DNA of 64,000 nucleotides from Haliclona indistincta (Eukaryota > Porifera > Demospongiae > Haplosclerida > Chalinidae), in NCBI GenBank assembly GCA_964017065.1, contig OZ024786.1, positions 14,458,940 to 14,522,939 on the forward strand, read 5' to 3'. The translations under genes were made by a program, and so were the position numbers. The notes beneath the pieces were generated by a model. The model had not been told where the DNA came from and made no database searches. It saw nothing but the letters and a program-made list of their open reading frames with translations. Positions 33,119-51,013 of this stretch are shown one piece after another. Position 1 is the first letter of the stretch. Every line of letters begins with the position of its first letter.

Positions 33119-35501
33119 ATGTTGTCTTCATCACTGATGCTTGCTCTGCTGCTGCTAACCGCCACGCAAGTGTCTGCTAGAATACAGTTACAGTGTTCCA
33201 CACGAAGAGAGTGAATTAATGTTAGGAATGTATGACGTCACGTCAATAGTAACAATACATTTTACCTAACAAAATGGCCGCCAAAAACCTGCTCTCTCGC
33301 AGAGTGAAGTCGCGCTTGTCGCTGTATATGCTTCTAGAGACGCTAGGTGAGATCTACTTTCATGATTAATGTTTTAGCATTGCAGTCATGAAGTCTTAGA
33401 GCTTAACTACCTGTAGAACTGGAATTCCTGTCCCTAACGTTAGGCTCATCGTGAACGGTCAACTTTTGCTCTCTGCCGCCGATGTAGCACTGATTGGGAC
33501 CAATCCTGCTGCCAACAGATATGCATCCGAGGTGAAAGCTTCAATGCAGCGATAACAGAGCTTAACTACCGGTAGTCCCTGAGATTCGCTCCATAACGTG
33601 TTTTTCCAATTGGCTGCCTGTCTTTCAAATTTCTGTCACGTGAGTGTCATCTGACAAGAAGCCATATAAAGCATAAGATTCAGTATTGATAGAGGATCAA
33701 AATGATATATAAATCATAACTCTAGGACAAATAACTCTAGAGAAATCAAGCAAAATGTCAAATACACAATTATTCCCTCTCTTCGTGTGGAACACTGTAC
33801 CAGTAAGAGGTAAGCCCGGCCGTGCGTGGTAGCTGCAGCACTGACTAATTACTGCTGTTGCAGGTGTTACTCCGAGTACTGACAGCTCTGGTCGTTTCTT
33901 CTGTACTGCTTTCATTGAGAACACTCCTGGTATTACTAATCCAGAGCTTACAGCTCAACGCAAGCTCTACATTACCACGAACGAGGCGACTCCAGTGGAG
34001 TTCACAGTACGGTTTGGAAGTGAGAATTTTCCACCTATGATAGCTAATTTTGTCGGTACGGCTACTGCTGGGCAGTACACAGAGGTTACCGTTCCTGAAT
34101 CGATGGAGGTTGGAGTTGGAACCGGCACTTTACCGCGCATAGTGAACGCAGTCCAGATATCGTCCACTACAGGCGACATACAAGTCTACGCGGTCCATGA
34201 CGATGACAAATCGTCTGACGGCTGGCTGGTGCTACCACAGGTTAACCATCCGGACGTGTCCACTTACCGTTACTCAACGTTCTCCAGTTCTCTTAGTGCC
34301 GGTCAGGGATTCTCTCGTAACACGATCTTTTCGACGACATCTTGTTTCAATGATATGATTCCAATATCTATAGCAATTCCACAAGGTTACCCGAACAGTC
34401 CGAGACACACTGCCTCTACTACTTTTTTTACTGGACAATTAGCTCCTGGTACTACCGTAACTTTTAACCAACCAACCTTGCCGAGAGTGAGCTTCTTCAT
34501 CAGTGGATCAGATCCAGATCTAACAGGCTGGAGACCGTTTGCTAGTATTGCGCTGGGAGTCGTCACAGGTCATGCTTGTGGTCGCTCACCTGTTTCAGCA
34601 ACAGCTTGCAGTCATCTCGTTGAGCAAGTTCCACCAACCTACACATGGGGTTACCATGTGCTGACTGCTCCACAGAGCCAGCGATTTGGAGAAGTATATA
34701 GAGTACAGATGGACGGTGATGGATCCATTAATATTACCTGTACGCCAGCCGGCACTACCACTCCTAAAGCAGTAGTTTCTCATACGTTCCAGTTCAATGG
34801 TAACGCCATCAGTGACTATGTATACGAGTTTATCACGTCCGATCCTGAGTATTGCTGCATTGAATCGACCCGACCAATATCGGTGATGCAGTACTCGGCT
34901 GGTCACTCACACGACGAGACCAGGAAGACGTTCGGGGAGCTAGGTGATCCCTTCATGATCCTCATCCCACCAGTGGAGCAGTATATTAACAATGTTACCT
35001 TCACTACTGATCTTAATGTCATAGATCAGTTCAATAGAGGTGACTATATAAGTATCACGGTACCAATACAGTTCTTCAATTCATCAATGATACTATTGGA
35101 TGGTGATGACCTATCTGGTCTGACATGGAACAATATCTACTGCAGCGATGGTGTTGTGTGCGGTATGGGGACTAATACTAATGTATCGAGGAGCTTCCAT
35201 CGCTTGGTTCATCTCAATCCTGATGCTATGTTCTTTGTCTCAATCTATGGATGGGGAGACGAGACATCATGGGGATTTCCTGGTGGATACGCCATGAGAC
35301 CTATTGGGCGTGAGTTATACTGTTTATCATTAGTATAATTATTGATATAACTCCCTCTCTCATCTCTCTCTCTCTCAGTTCCTATATTTAGTCTTGCTCT
35401 TGAGGGTGCCAGAGTGGTCGAGAGTGCTGGTCCTGCTCAGGTGACTATATTCCGTTCCGGTAATACCAATGATCAAGTGTCAGTTCAACTAGCAACGAGA
35501 G
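33119..35501 (+). CDS. Secreted IgGFc-binding-domain protein, partial
   Basis: A start at 33119 encodes a typical signal peptide (MLSSSLMLALLLLTATQVSA); its donor is unresolved. Candidate exons follow at 33417-33531 and ending 33809 (donor GTAAGC). The main exon 33864-35309 is open for about 480 codons. It resembles the IgGFc-binding N-terminal domain: VYAVHDDDKSSDGWLVLP, paired Cys residues (CSHLVEQVP, YCCIES) and the ISVMQYSAGHSHDE segment. The exon 35379-35501 joins in phase 1 and encodes a Calx-beta-like strand pattern (VTIFRSGNTNDQVSVQLAT). In this family the domain is extracellular and found in mucin- or zonadhesin-like adhesion proteins. No further exons are visible beyond the donor at 35502; repeats and a transposase gene follow, so the gene is truncated or has a long intron. 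Confidence 0.7.
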
Positions 35502-35543
35502 GTAAGCCGCATTATAGACACTGCTGAACTATTATAAAATAAA

Positions 35544-35662
35544 ATTTCTATCGAAATCAAAAGGATGTAGTGATGAAGAAATCTACTACTGGTCCACAAT
35601 GTAAACCAACAAGGAACGACGTTACCATGGAATGGTAACACGATTGACTTGCTAACAGACCT
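35544..35662 (+). repeat. Half-copy of foldback family
   Basis: This matches one arm of the foldback at 43277-43673 (from ATTTCTATCGAAATC to CTTGCTAACAGACC) with a few changes, and lacks the second arm. Confidence 0.85.
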
Positions 35663-35715
35663 TGTATCCCACCTCGTGGGCGTATCAAAGGCACTGCCAG
35701 GACAATATATTCCAT

Positions 35716-35840
35716 ACTGCCCCAACTACAGGGCAATATGGAATATATTGCTGCCCTAGGGCAATATGGAATATATTGCTGCCCTAGGGCAATATGGAAT
35801 ATATTGCTGCCCTAGGGCAATATGGAATATATTGCCCGGG
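35716..35840. repeat. 28-bp palindromic minisatellite
   Basis: Four units of GGGCAATATGGAATATATTG plus CTGCCCTA are present. Each unit is an imperfect palindrome (GCAATAT...ATATTGC), so the array can form serial hairpins. Confidence 0.85.
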
Positions 35841-35861
35841 GCCGCGATATATTGCCCGGGT

Positions 35862-35895
35862 GCAGATATTGTCTGAAGGAACAGACAATATCTGC
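35862..35895. repeat. Perfect 14-bp hairpin
   Basis: GCAGATATTGTCTG is followed after a 6-nt loop by its exact complement. It directly follows the palindromic minisatellite. Confidence 0.85.
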
Positions 35896-36595
35896 GGAAA
35901 GAGCAATTAGCCCAAACATTTTTGAACGTGGTACAGTGTTGACCACGTGGTAGAAAAATAGGGGTAGGCTATTCCCTACACAGCCAAAAATCGAAACCTG
36001 TATCAAGGTAGTATTCGGGCATGATACGGGCATGTAGCATCATTGTTGTATCCGGCATTCCCGGTAATCGCCGGTATCATGCTTGTAACTACAATATCGT
36101 AACAGCGCTGAATCAACGTTGTATCAATGCTGTATTTCGCTACATTGTTGTAAAAGATTGTAGCATCAGCCTTGTATCAATATTGTATCTACCATGTTTC
36201 ATGAATTTGATTTACATTGTTGTAAACAGGTTCTATTGATTCGTACAAAAAACATTCAAACAGTACAAAGGATTAGTTTCAAAATTATGAGCAAACTGCA
36301 GTCTATCCAAAGCAACCTCTTCTCGTTCTACGACAACAGATCTGCTTTCCACATAATTGCATGACTTGTCACATTGATGCACGAACGACACTTCAACTTG
36401 CACAGCAGTAGATGGCACGAGACTATATCTTTCAGTAACTGTGTACAGAGGACAGTCAAGGTTATTAACGACTCCTGCCATGGACTGCATCAGCTGAACC
36501 AAGCACATTCGATGTTGTGCACTCTCCACACCAACCAAAAACATTCCATATATCATCTTTAAAATAAACAGAGAAGTATGCATTGTGATAAATTT
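35896..36595. other. Spacer with TTGTATCAA repeats, no gene
   Basis: Words of the form TTGTATCAA(T/C) and ATTGTTGTA recur irregularly at 36000-36240. The open frame on the minus strand at 36233-36583 has no recognised domain and could be 3' sequence of the neighbouring transposase gene. Confidence 0.35.
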
Positions 36596-39500
36596 TTACA
36601 CAGCCAGACAAACCTCAGTGTTATCTTCCAGTTTGATGAATGAACCACTGTGTGTCAATTGACCAGTCTTTGTGATCACACCACTGTGTACATTCACTAG
36701 ATCACTCAGTGTAACGTGTTCAGGTAGAATCAGTGAGGAAGAAGAACACAGACTTGCTATGTCTGCTGGCATGCCACTGTCATCAACACACACCTCAACC
36801 TCTCCAAGAACTCTTTTGCGCTTTTTACTCTGCATAAAAACATAATAAAACACACAAGTATAGCAAACATTATTTATACTGACCCTTAGCAAACGTAGAC
36901 AGCCATGATGATAGATATCTTTTTCGTTATGAAGAGTGCGAATCGGAATGTTGTTCAGAAAGTGTTGAACAGCAACAGATGAATACAGCTCCTGTAAGCC
37001 AGCTCCACTATTATTACCACAAAGGCTAATCAATATCAATCATAGTTAATTTCACACAAACCATGGCTTTCCGTCGTATGATCCTCCATCTCCCAGATAT
37101 CGCAACTGCTCAAGTATTGCAAAACAGTTTGCAATATCCTTGCTTGGAGACTGGCGGTTGCCATAGACATTGAATGTACGCAAAATAGAATTGAATGCCT
37201 CACATCTGAAGAAATATTAAAGAATCATGAAAGAAAACTGCATGTTCACTTTATTATACCTTTCAGTATTGAATGCAGATGATGGTCCAAAATCAGCCAT
37301 ATTGTCTGCAAGATGCAAGAAAAGGTGAATCTTCTGCTTGGCAAGCATTTCAGGATAAGCCTCTTTGACAGCCTGAACAAACTCTATACATAATCTACGA
37401 TATTCGATTATGTTGTTCGGAGAAAAGGGAGTCACATAGGCTATTTGAAATACCTATGCGAAATAATCACTGTAACGTTAGTGGTACAATGGTTACAGTT
37501 AATATTACCTTAGAAAGACAAATCCATGGATGAAGTTGTTCTTCAGTAACAAAGTCCTCAACAATAAAGACAGCCACCTGCATTCATCATTTGCATTATA
37601 ATAATTGAACTACGTGACCAACCTGGATCCATGCCTTAAAGTCTCTTCCGACAAAAGATCGATAGTTTCTGGTTAGATTTCCCAGGACCTTTTCATCAAT
37701 TCCTGACAGTGGGAATGCCTGCAACTGAGCATGGAGTTCCTTCTTTGAAAGCGATGCCATGAGTTTATGCAATAGATACTTGCATGGCCCCAACAGTATC
37801 GTGTGCAATGTCTCAACAGGTGTTGACCTGTAAGTATAATACCATATGAGCATAATTATACACAAAAGTAGGCACTGGTCACAATCAGTCACCAAATATA
37901 TTGTACGTTCAATTATATACATGTATACCATAAAAAAATAATTATTATCACTTACTTGTACAAGTCACAAGGAAGAGACATCAGGTAGTTAACACTTTCT
38001 TTCAGCCCGCATTCCTTTCTAGCATCAATCTTTTTTGTTTCTGAGTCTTTCTTTTTTATTTCCTGTATTTGCCGGAGTGAAAGTTCCTTGGTTCTTAATT
38101 CTGCCACACAGTCAGAATTGTCTTTGTCAACCTGCATTCAAACAATAATAACAACATCAAGGCAACAATCCAACTTACCAAACACATTCGACAGAATTTT
38201 TTTGCAGTTGGACCCATATGGTTGACAAATTCAGAAGCTCTAGGGTTATCTCCAATGAAAATCAATACAGGGGCGAAGACTTTGACCATCTTTTGAAGTA
38301 GAGCATCGAATGCCACAATACCTCGCTGCTCTAGGAGTAGCAGGTCACCCACTATTGGAGCACTAATTTGCATACAATCGGCACGATTATAACAGCCAAT
38401 AAAATGATTGTTCATCAACTTGAAATTTTCATGTCGAGGTAATCCAGCAAGCAGAAGAGTCCAATAGTCAAATTTGTTCCACTTTTTACTCCTGTTCCCA
38501 CTAGTATCATCAGAGTATATGATAAGTGGACAAATTACTGTCGGTAAATCAGAAATCCGTTCATTTGAAGCTGTGAAAGCAAGATAGGCCTAATGATAGA
38601 AACAGATTATTAGCAATAGAAACACAAACACTAATAATTATTGAACCTCGTCATTCATTAGATTCAATACTCCATCTCGTGAGCATTCCAAGATAATAGC
38701 CGGTGGCATTCCCTTCTGAATGGAAGTCATAGATATGCTTATTTTCTCAGCTAGCACGTGTGAAGAGGGGTCACAATAAATGTAATTTACACGTTCATTA
38801 AACCTATTATTATGTAGTAATATAATTATGTTGAGGTTTAATAACAACTTACCTGACAAATTGCATCAATGTGGGGAGGCATTGAACCAAAGCAAATGGC
38901 TCATCATGCCCTGCCTGCGTACATGTACATTATAATGAACAAGTGTTTTTGATTATACTAACCATGTCAAAGAACTTAATGAGTTTTCCGTAAGTACGGC
39001 CATACAAGGCATGTGTACAGACAACAAATTCACCCACATAGAAGGATGTCCCTAGAAATTCTATCATAGGGGCTTGAAAGCGAGGATCATTCTTCCACCT
39101 ATCACCGTGGTACAATTCCCTAGAGAACCATGGCCAATGCTCAATACTATTATAAACTGAAGCTTACTCGTAGTTGTCACAACCGAAAACAGGCAGTCGA
39201 TGAAGCATCTTAGCAATACTTGGTGTCCCAATGCACATCTTCAATATGTGCGACGGACGTCTGATGTAAAAGGGAATTCCCTGTTCAGTATAATGCTGAG
39301 TTGCAAGTTTAATAAATATTCAACAAAAGTTATGCATATCAAAAGAACCTTTTGTGGTACTTCTAAACCAGGCAGCACAAAATCCTTCACTGTTGTGAAG
39401 CTGGGGACAGTAGTGGGTGCACGTGTTTGATGCAATATGTACCAGATAAACTTGAGAGTAGATTCACCCTATTATTAGTCAGTAAATTAATGCAATCAAA

Positions 39501-40157
39501 ATACATGTCTTTCGGTACACACCAGACGATGTGGACTATTCATAAGCATGTATAAGAGAGCAAACAACTTCGAAGGGAATGGAGAGAAATCTGAGTACTT
39601 TTGGACAGATTGAAATATGTCCATAAAGTCTAGAACAACAGTATGGGCAGTAAGATTGATTAATCATACACATTATACCTATCTGTTCTTCATCGTTTGC
39701 ACATAACTCTGTGCCATCCTCAGAATCACTATACAAAGGTTGCTCTACATCAAGGGAAGGCTGTACAGCACATAATGGCAAGTCAAACTCCATGCCATCT
39801 TCATCATTGTGATCATAAACATGTTCTACTTCTAAACTAGCTTCCCTTGAACAAACCTCCTAAGATAAGCTCATGAATTTCAAACATTAATATTATTCAT
39901 GGTTGAATATACCTGTAGTAGTGGCAAGGAAGTGTCTGAAGCACGGTTCAATAGCTTCTCACGTTGCTTGTGATTTTGTGTCAGACAATGCCGTTCAAGT
40001 TTGGATTTAAATAAAAAAGACACATCACAAGTCTCGCAGTAGTGTTCTAAAGTAATAGTACGATATTAATAATACAACTATACACATTAAACAACTGTAA
40101 CTTACCTGATGACGAACTCGCAGCTTGCTTCAAAGATAAGTCGCTAATAGCAGCCAT
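36596..40157 (-). CDS. C2H2 + Plavaka/CACTA-like transposase, 17 exons
   Basis: Exons from the start: 40106-40157, 39913-40046, 39679-39859, 39523-39629, 39349-39468, 39168-39280, 38963-39119, 38853-38914, 38647-38803, 38179-38589, 37956-38131, 37623-37827, 37509-37577, 37260-37453, 37062-37205, 36884-37025 and 36596-36829. All junctions are GT-AG, phases agree, and the joined frame is 2658 nt (885 aa) without a stop. Exon 2 encodes a C2H2 finger (CETC...HCLTQNH). The long exon 10 carries YSDDTSGNRSKKWNK, FIGDNPRASEF and a CRMC pair. Exon 12 has TPVETLHTILLG and exon 15 NRQSPSKDIANCF. I associate these blocks with the Plavaka/Tnp2-type (CACTA) transposases best known from basidiomycete fungi; this is recognition from memory. 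A C-terminal Lys/Arg patch (KKRKR) may be a nuclear signal. It is either a live autonomous element or a domesticated gene. Confidence 0.75.
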
Positions 40158-40280
40158 ATCAATGTGCTGACAACACGTGCTAAAAACTTAATTATTTTAA
40201 AATAATAATTTCATTGAGATCCCGACACGTGCGCTTGGAGATTTTGCTTGTTTTTTGGCTTGTTTTCTTGTGAGCAAACA
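40158..40280. promoter_or_regulatory. Shared divergent promoter region
   Basis: Only 123 bp separate the two start codons of the divergent transposase-like (minus) and coiled-coil (plus) genes, so both promoters must lie here or overlap the first exons. It is AT-rich on the left; no motif was assigned. Confidence 0.5.
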
Positions 40281-41503
40281 ATGAATAATCCTTTCTTGTT
40301 CCGCCCAAGAGGTTCTCTGCAACCGGCGCAACGAAGAGGTTAGTTGCTTATAATAATGCTACAATAATAACTGTTTACATTGGAATTTGTTTATTTAGGA
40401 GTGCTGGCTTCTTCTAGGATGAATCCATATCCCAGACCAACTGAGATTAGCTCAAGCCACCAATCTTCTTCTAACACATCAGTTTCTGGTGATCCTCTTC
40501 CCCAAGATGAAGTGCCTCAAGACCATGGATTAATGCTGCAACGTTGCTACATGTCCATCCAAGCGAACAGCAGGCAACTGCAGAGCTTACGAGAAACAGT
40601 GTCTGGCATTGGGAGGCAAATAGAAACCATTATCACTAAGCTCAACGAAGGGGAAAGAGAGCGATTCAATCTCAAGGATGTTCACCTTGAAGTCAGACAA
40701 GATCATCTTTTAGTTTTGTTAATTTTTATTTATTTACATGCAGAAGCCTATTAGAGCTGAAGTAGCAAAGGCATATGTGAACTCCCTTCAACGCCAACTG
40801 AGTGATGAGCAACTTGTGGTAAGTATATTAACAGCAAAAAAATGATTATGATGTCATGATTCTGCATGTTAAAGAACATCGTACAGACAGTGCTTGGAGA
40901 TGACATATCGGACAAGTACAAGTGCGATCTAGTGTCAGGCAGGTGTAGGGATTTAATGACTACTTTTCGGGCTGAAGAGAGGAGACGCGTAAGCAACCAG
41001 ATTAAATTATAGAAGTCATGCTCATCCTCACTGATGATTTTGTTGAAATTCATCATTTGGTCGGGCTCCATGTGTCAATGCGAAGTATAAGACTACTAGT
41101 AGTCTTGCAGATGACCTCATCAAATACTTCAACGCGCCATCGTCTACCATGATCAAGAAGACCTATACTCGGCATCTGGCTATTTTGGTAAGTAGAATGT
41201 TATATTGATTATTTATAATCATAATTTTTCCAGCGTCTCTACATACAAGTGGTTCCTGATGCAGAAAAAGCAAATATGTTTTTTCCTGGTTTCAGAAAGT
41301 GGGTATCGGATTCATACAGTTCTGATACTATAACAGAGGGGGAGTATGCTGACGTCATGGCTCATGATGAGCAGCATGATTATATGCGCCATCCGACCGA
41401 CCTATCTGAAGCCGAGCTCAGAGTAATGGCATGTGACCATGAAGAGCAGCTTGAGACCAGTGTTATTACTGAAGAAACTGAGGCTACTGCGGATGATCCA
41501 TGA
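40281..41503 (+). CDS. Small coiled-coil protein of unknown function
   Basis: A first exon 40281-40338 joins in phase to 40399 on, which encodes a Ser/Pro-rich region followed by a heptad-like helix (LRETVSGIGRQIETIITKLN). Further exons are 40744-40818, 40875-40988, one starting near 41111 and 41234-41503. The donor of exon 2 (about 40685-40700) and the phase of the 41111 junction are unresolved. The last exon encodes an acidic tail. I recognise no family. Its position, head to head with the transposase-like gene, suggests a second gene of the same mobile element or an unrelated neighbour. Confidence 0.45.
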
Positions 41504-41709
41504 CATTAATGTTGCTCATGCGCATGACTAAGTTCATTTGTTGAAAATTGTTGTTGAGTTCATTTGTTGAAAGTGTCACATAATATCAGAGTCCTGAAAT
41601 AAAATATTCCAGGTACAATTAGTGTCTTTCTTGTCCATTTCGTAATTATTATGGTCCTCATCTCACAGTATATAAGCCATTGGATTGCTAAAATATAATA
41701 GTCGGCTCC

Positions 41710-41909
41710 NNNNNNNNNNNNNNNNNNNNNNNNNNNNNNNNNNNNNNNNNNNNNNNNNNNNNNNNNNNNNNNNNNNNNNNNNNNNNNNNNNNNNNNNNNN
41801 NNNNNNNNNNNNNNNNNNNNNNNNNNNNNNNNNNNNNNNNNNNNNNNNNNNNNNNNNNNNNNNNNNNNNNNNNNNNNNNNNNNNNNNNNNNNNNNNNNNN
41901 NNNNNNNNN
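41710..41909. other. Assembly gap (200 N)
   Basis: There are exactly 200 ambiguous bases. A round number usually marks a scaffold gap of estimated or arbitrary length. Confidence 0.99.
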
Positions 41910-41915
41910 CCACAG

Positions 41916-41979
41916 TACTTTATACACACCTGGTGAATTCTTATCACTTATCAAGTCAGCATTCAGAGAACTAAAGAGT
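41916..41979 (+). CDS. Orphan exon beside gap
   Basis: A possible acceptor (CACAG) and a good donor (AGT|GTAAGT) bound 64 nt that read LYTPGEFLSLIKSAFRELKS in one frame. It may belong to a gene lost in the gap, possibly SMG1 upstream sequence, but I cannot assign it. Confidence 0.3.
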
Positions 41980-41981
41980 GT

Positions 41982-43276
41982 AAGTCATAGTGTGTGTGTG
42001 TTCGTGATATTGATTGTTACTACAATGAAAGGTCTAGCTTAGGTAGTACTGCAGGCATGTGCCTCGGTGGGCGGAGCCACGAGGCATACAGTAATCGTGC
42101 GTGTCTGTGTGTGTGTGTGTGTCTGACCGCTCTAGTTCTGAAAGACGACGAAGAATCAGGTGGTGGTAAGTGCAATATAGACATAACACGTTAATAGCTC
42201 GAACTTGATGGTCTTAGATTTTTGAATTAAAGCTTTGTTCGTGAGTTATGACGTGATTTACTTACTTTGTTTACCGTTGCTGGCGATCTGGACTTCTCCG
42301 AAGTCGAATGTGTCCATGGTTAACTGGCTAGCAGACTGTAGGTTTGATCTGGACTACAAGATAGCATGGCGGGTCCGAACAAAAACCAGCAAAACCAAAA
42401 AAAGCTAGCTGCTACAAGCATGTCTGCTTTGTGCATGCCCAGCTAACTATTAGGGAGGCACGGTAGTGACTCCCTATGTAGGGATGAACGAGAAAACAAG
42501 ATGGCGGCTACATACAATGTATTAGCGTTCAAACGCTGATATTCCGCCTTGTGATGAATTTTAAACGTCCAAAATCACTTAGATCTGCTCTCTAGCGTTG
42601 CCCCATCTTACAGTAGCAAGGAGATCGCTCGGAATTGTTACTAAAGTGACGAACCTGGAAACGGTGAAAATCGAGTTTCGTCATCTTCGTCTTCTTCTTT
42701 CTTCTTCTTCTTTCTTCAGCGCGCCTAGCGCCTTTATGCGAGCAGTGCCGAGACCAAAACACCCACGAACAGTCGTGAAATTCTCCTGGCAGGTGCCTTT
42801 CGAACTTCGTTTTTAGCGAAAGGGCAATATAAATTCCGCGACTTCTCGATCGTGATCCATTGTCAGCTAAGTGTTAGACGCCATTATTGTGATTGCGCAA
42901 TACGCACGTGACCAAGCAGTTGTTAGCGCACGTGACCAAGCACTAGCTTGAGTATCGCCGCGCCGTATCAATCACAGAGAACACATAATTTACTTGTCTT
43001 GAGTCTTCGAAGAACGGCAAGCTCGTGTAGGATCACTATTCTGCGCTTGCCAGACTATTATAACCTGTCCTCCGTGTCTACAAACAAGTGTGGGCGGGGC
43101 TCGTGCGCACTGCACGCATGTATGCGTAGGCGAGCTGATATGACAATCAATTTTTAGCTGTAATAAGAAAAGGCATCAACAACAGTTAAAGTAAACTAAT
43201 GGTGAAAACAAAGACGGCTCAGTACATGCATAATATTGAACTGCACTTCACTGAAAAAGAAAAAAGGACACAAACA
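41982..43276. other. Spacer without recognised gene
   Basis: No exon of the SMG1 kinase N-lobe is recognisable here. Two ATGGCGGC-like words (42365 and 42501) and a TCT/TTC run at 42690-42718 are the only notable features. Confidence 0.4.
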
Positions 43277-43673
43277 AGAAATTAAAAAGATTTCTATCGA
43301 AATCAAAAGGATGTAGTGATGAAGAAATCTTCTACTGGTCCACAATGTAAACCAACAAGGAACAACCATGGAATGGTAACACGATTGACTTGCTAACAGA
43401 CCATAGATCCCTACATCAGTGGCTGTACTTAAGATCGATATTTTTGTCTCAAGCTGAATTCAATTCAATGCACGTCATGTGTCAGTCAACAGCAACTAGC
43501 TGAACTAGCTATAGTCAGCCACAGCAGCCACTGATGTAGGGATCTATGGTCTGTTAGCAAGTCAATCGTGTTACCATTCCATGGTTGTTCCTTGTTGGTT
43601 TACATTGTGGACCAGTAGAAGATTTCTTCATCACTACATCCTTTTGATTTCGATAGAAATCTTTTTAATTTCT
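43277..43673. mobile_element. Foldback element with 149-bp arms
   Basis: Arms 43277-43425 and 43525-43673 are reverse complements along their whole length, with a 99-bp spacer. There is no coding sequence and no clear target duplication. A diverged single arm lies at 35544-35662. Confidence 0.9.
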
Positions 43674-50892
<7,219 letters not shown>

Positions 50893-51013
50893 TAAAGCTT
50901 TGGATAGTTAATAATACCCAGTCTTAGTATAATAACTATAATTATAAGTAGATCACGTCTGTAAAACAAAATGAAGGCAAATTGCAAAAAATTAAGTCTA
51001 AAACCATGTTTTT

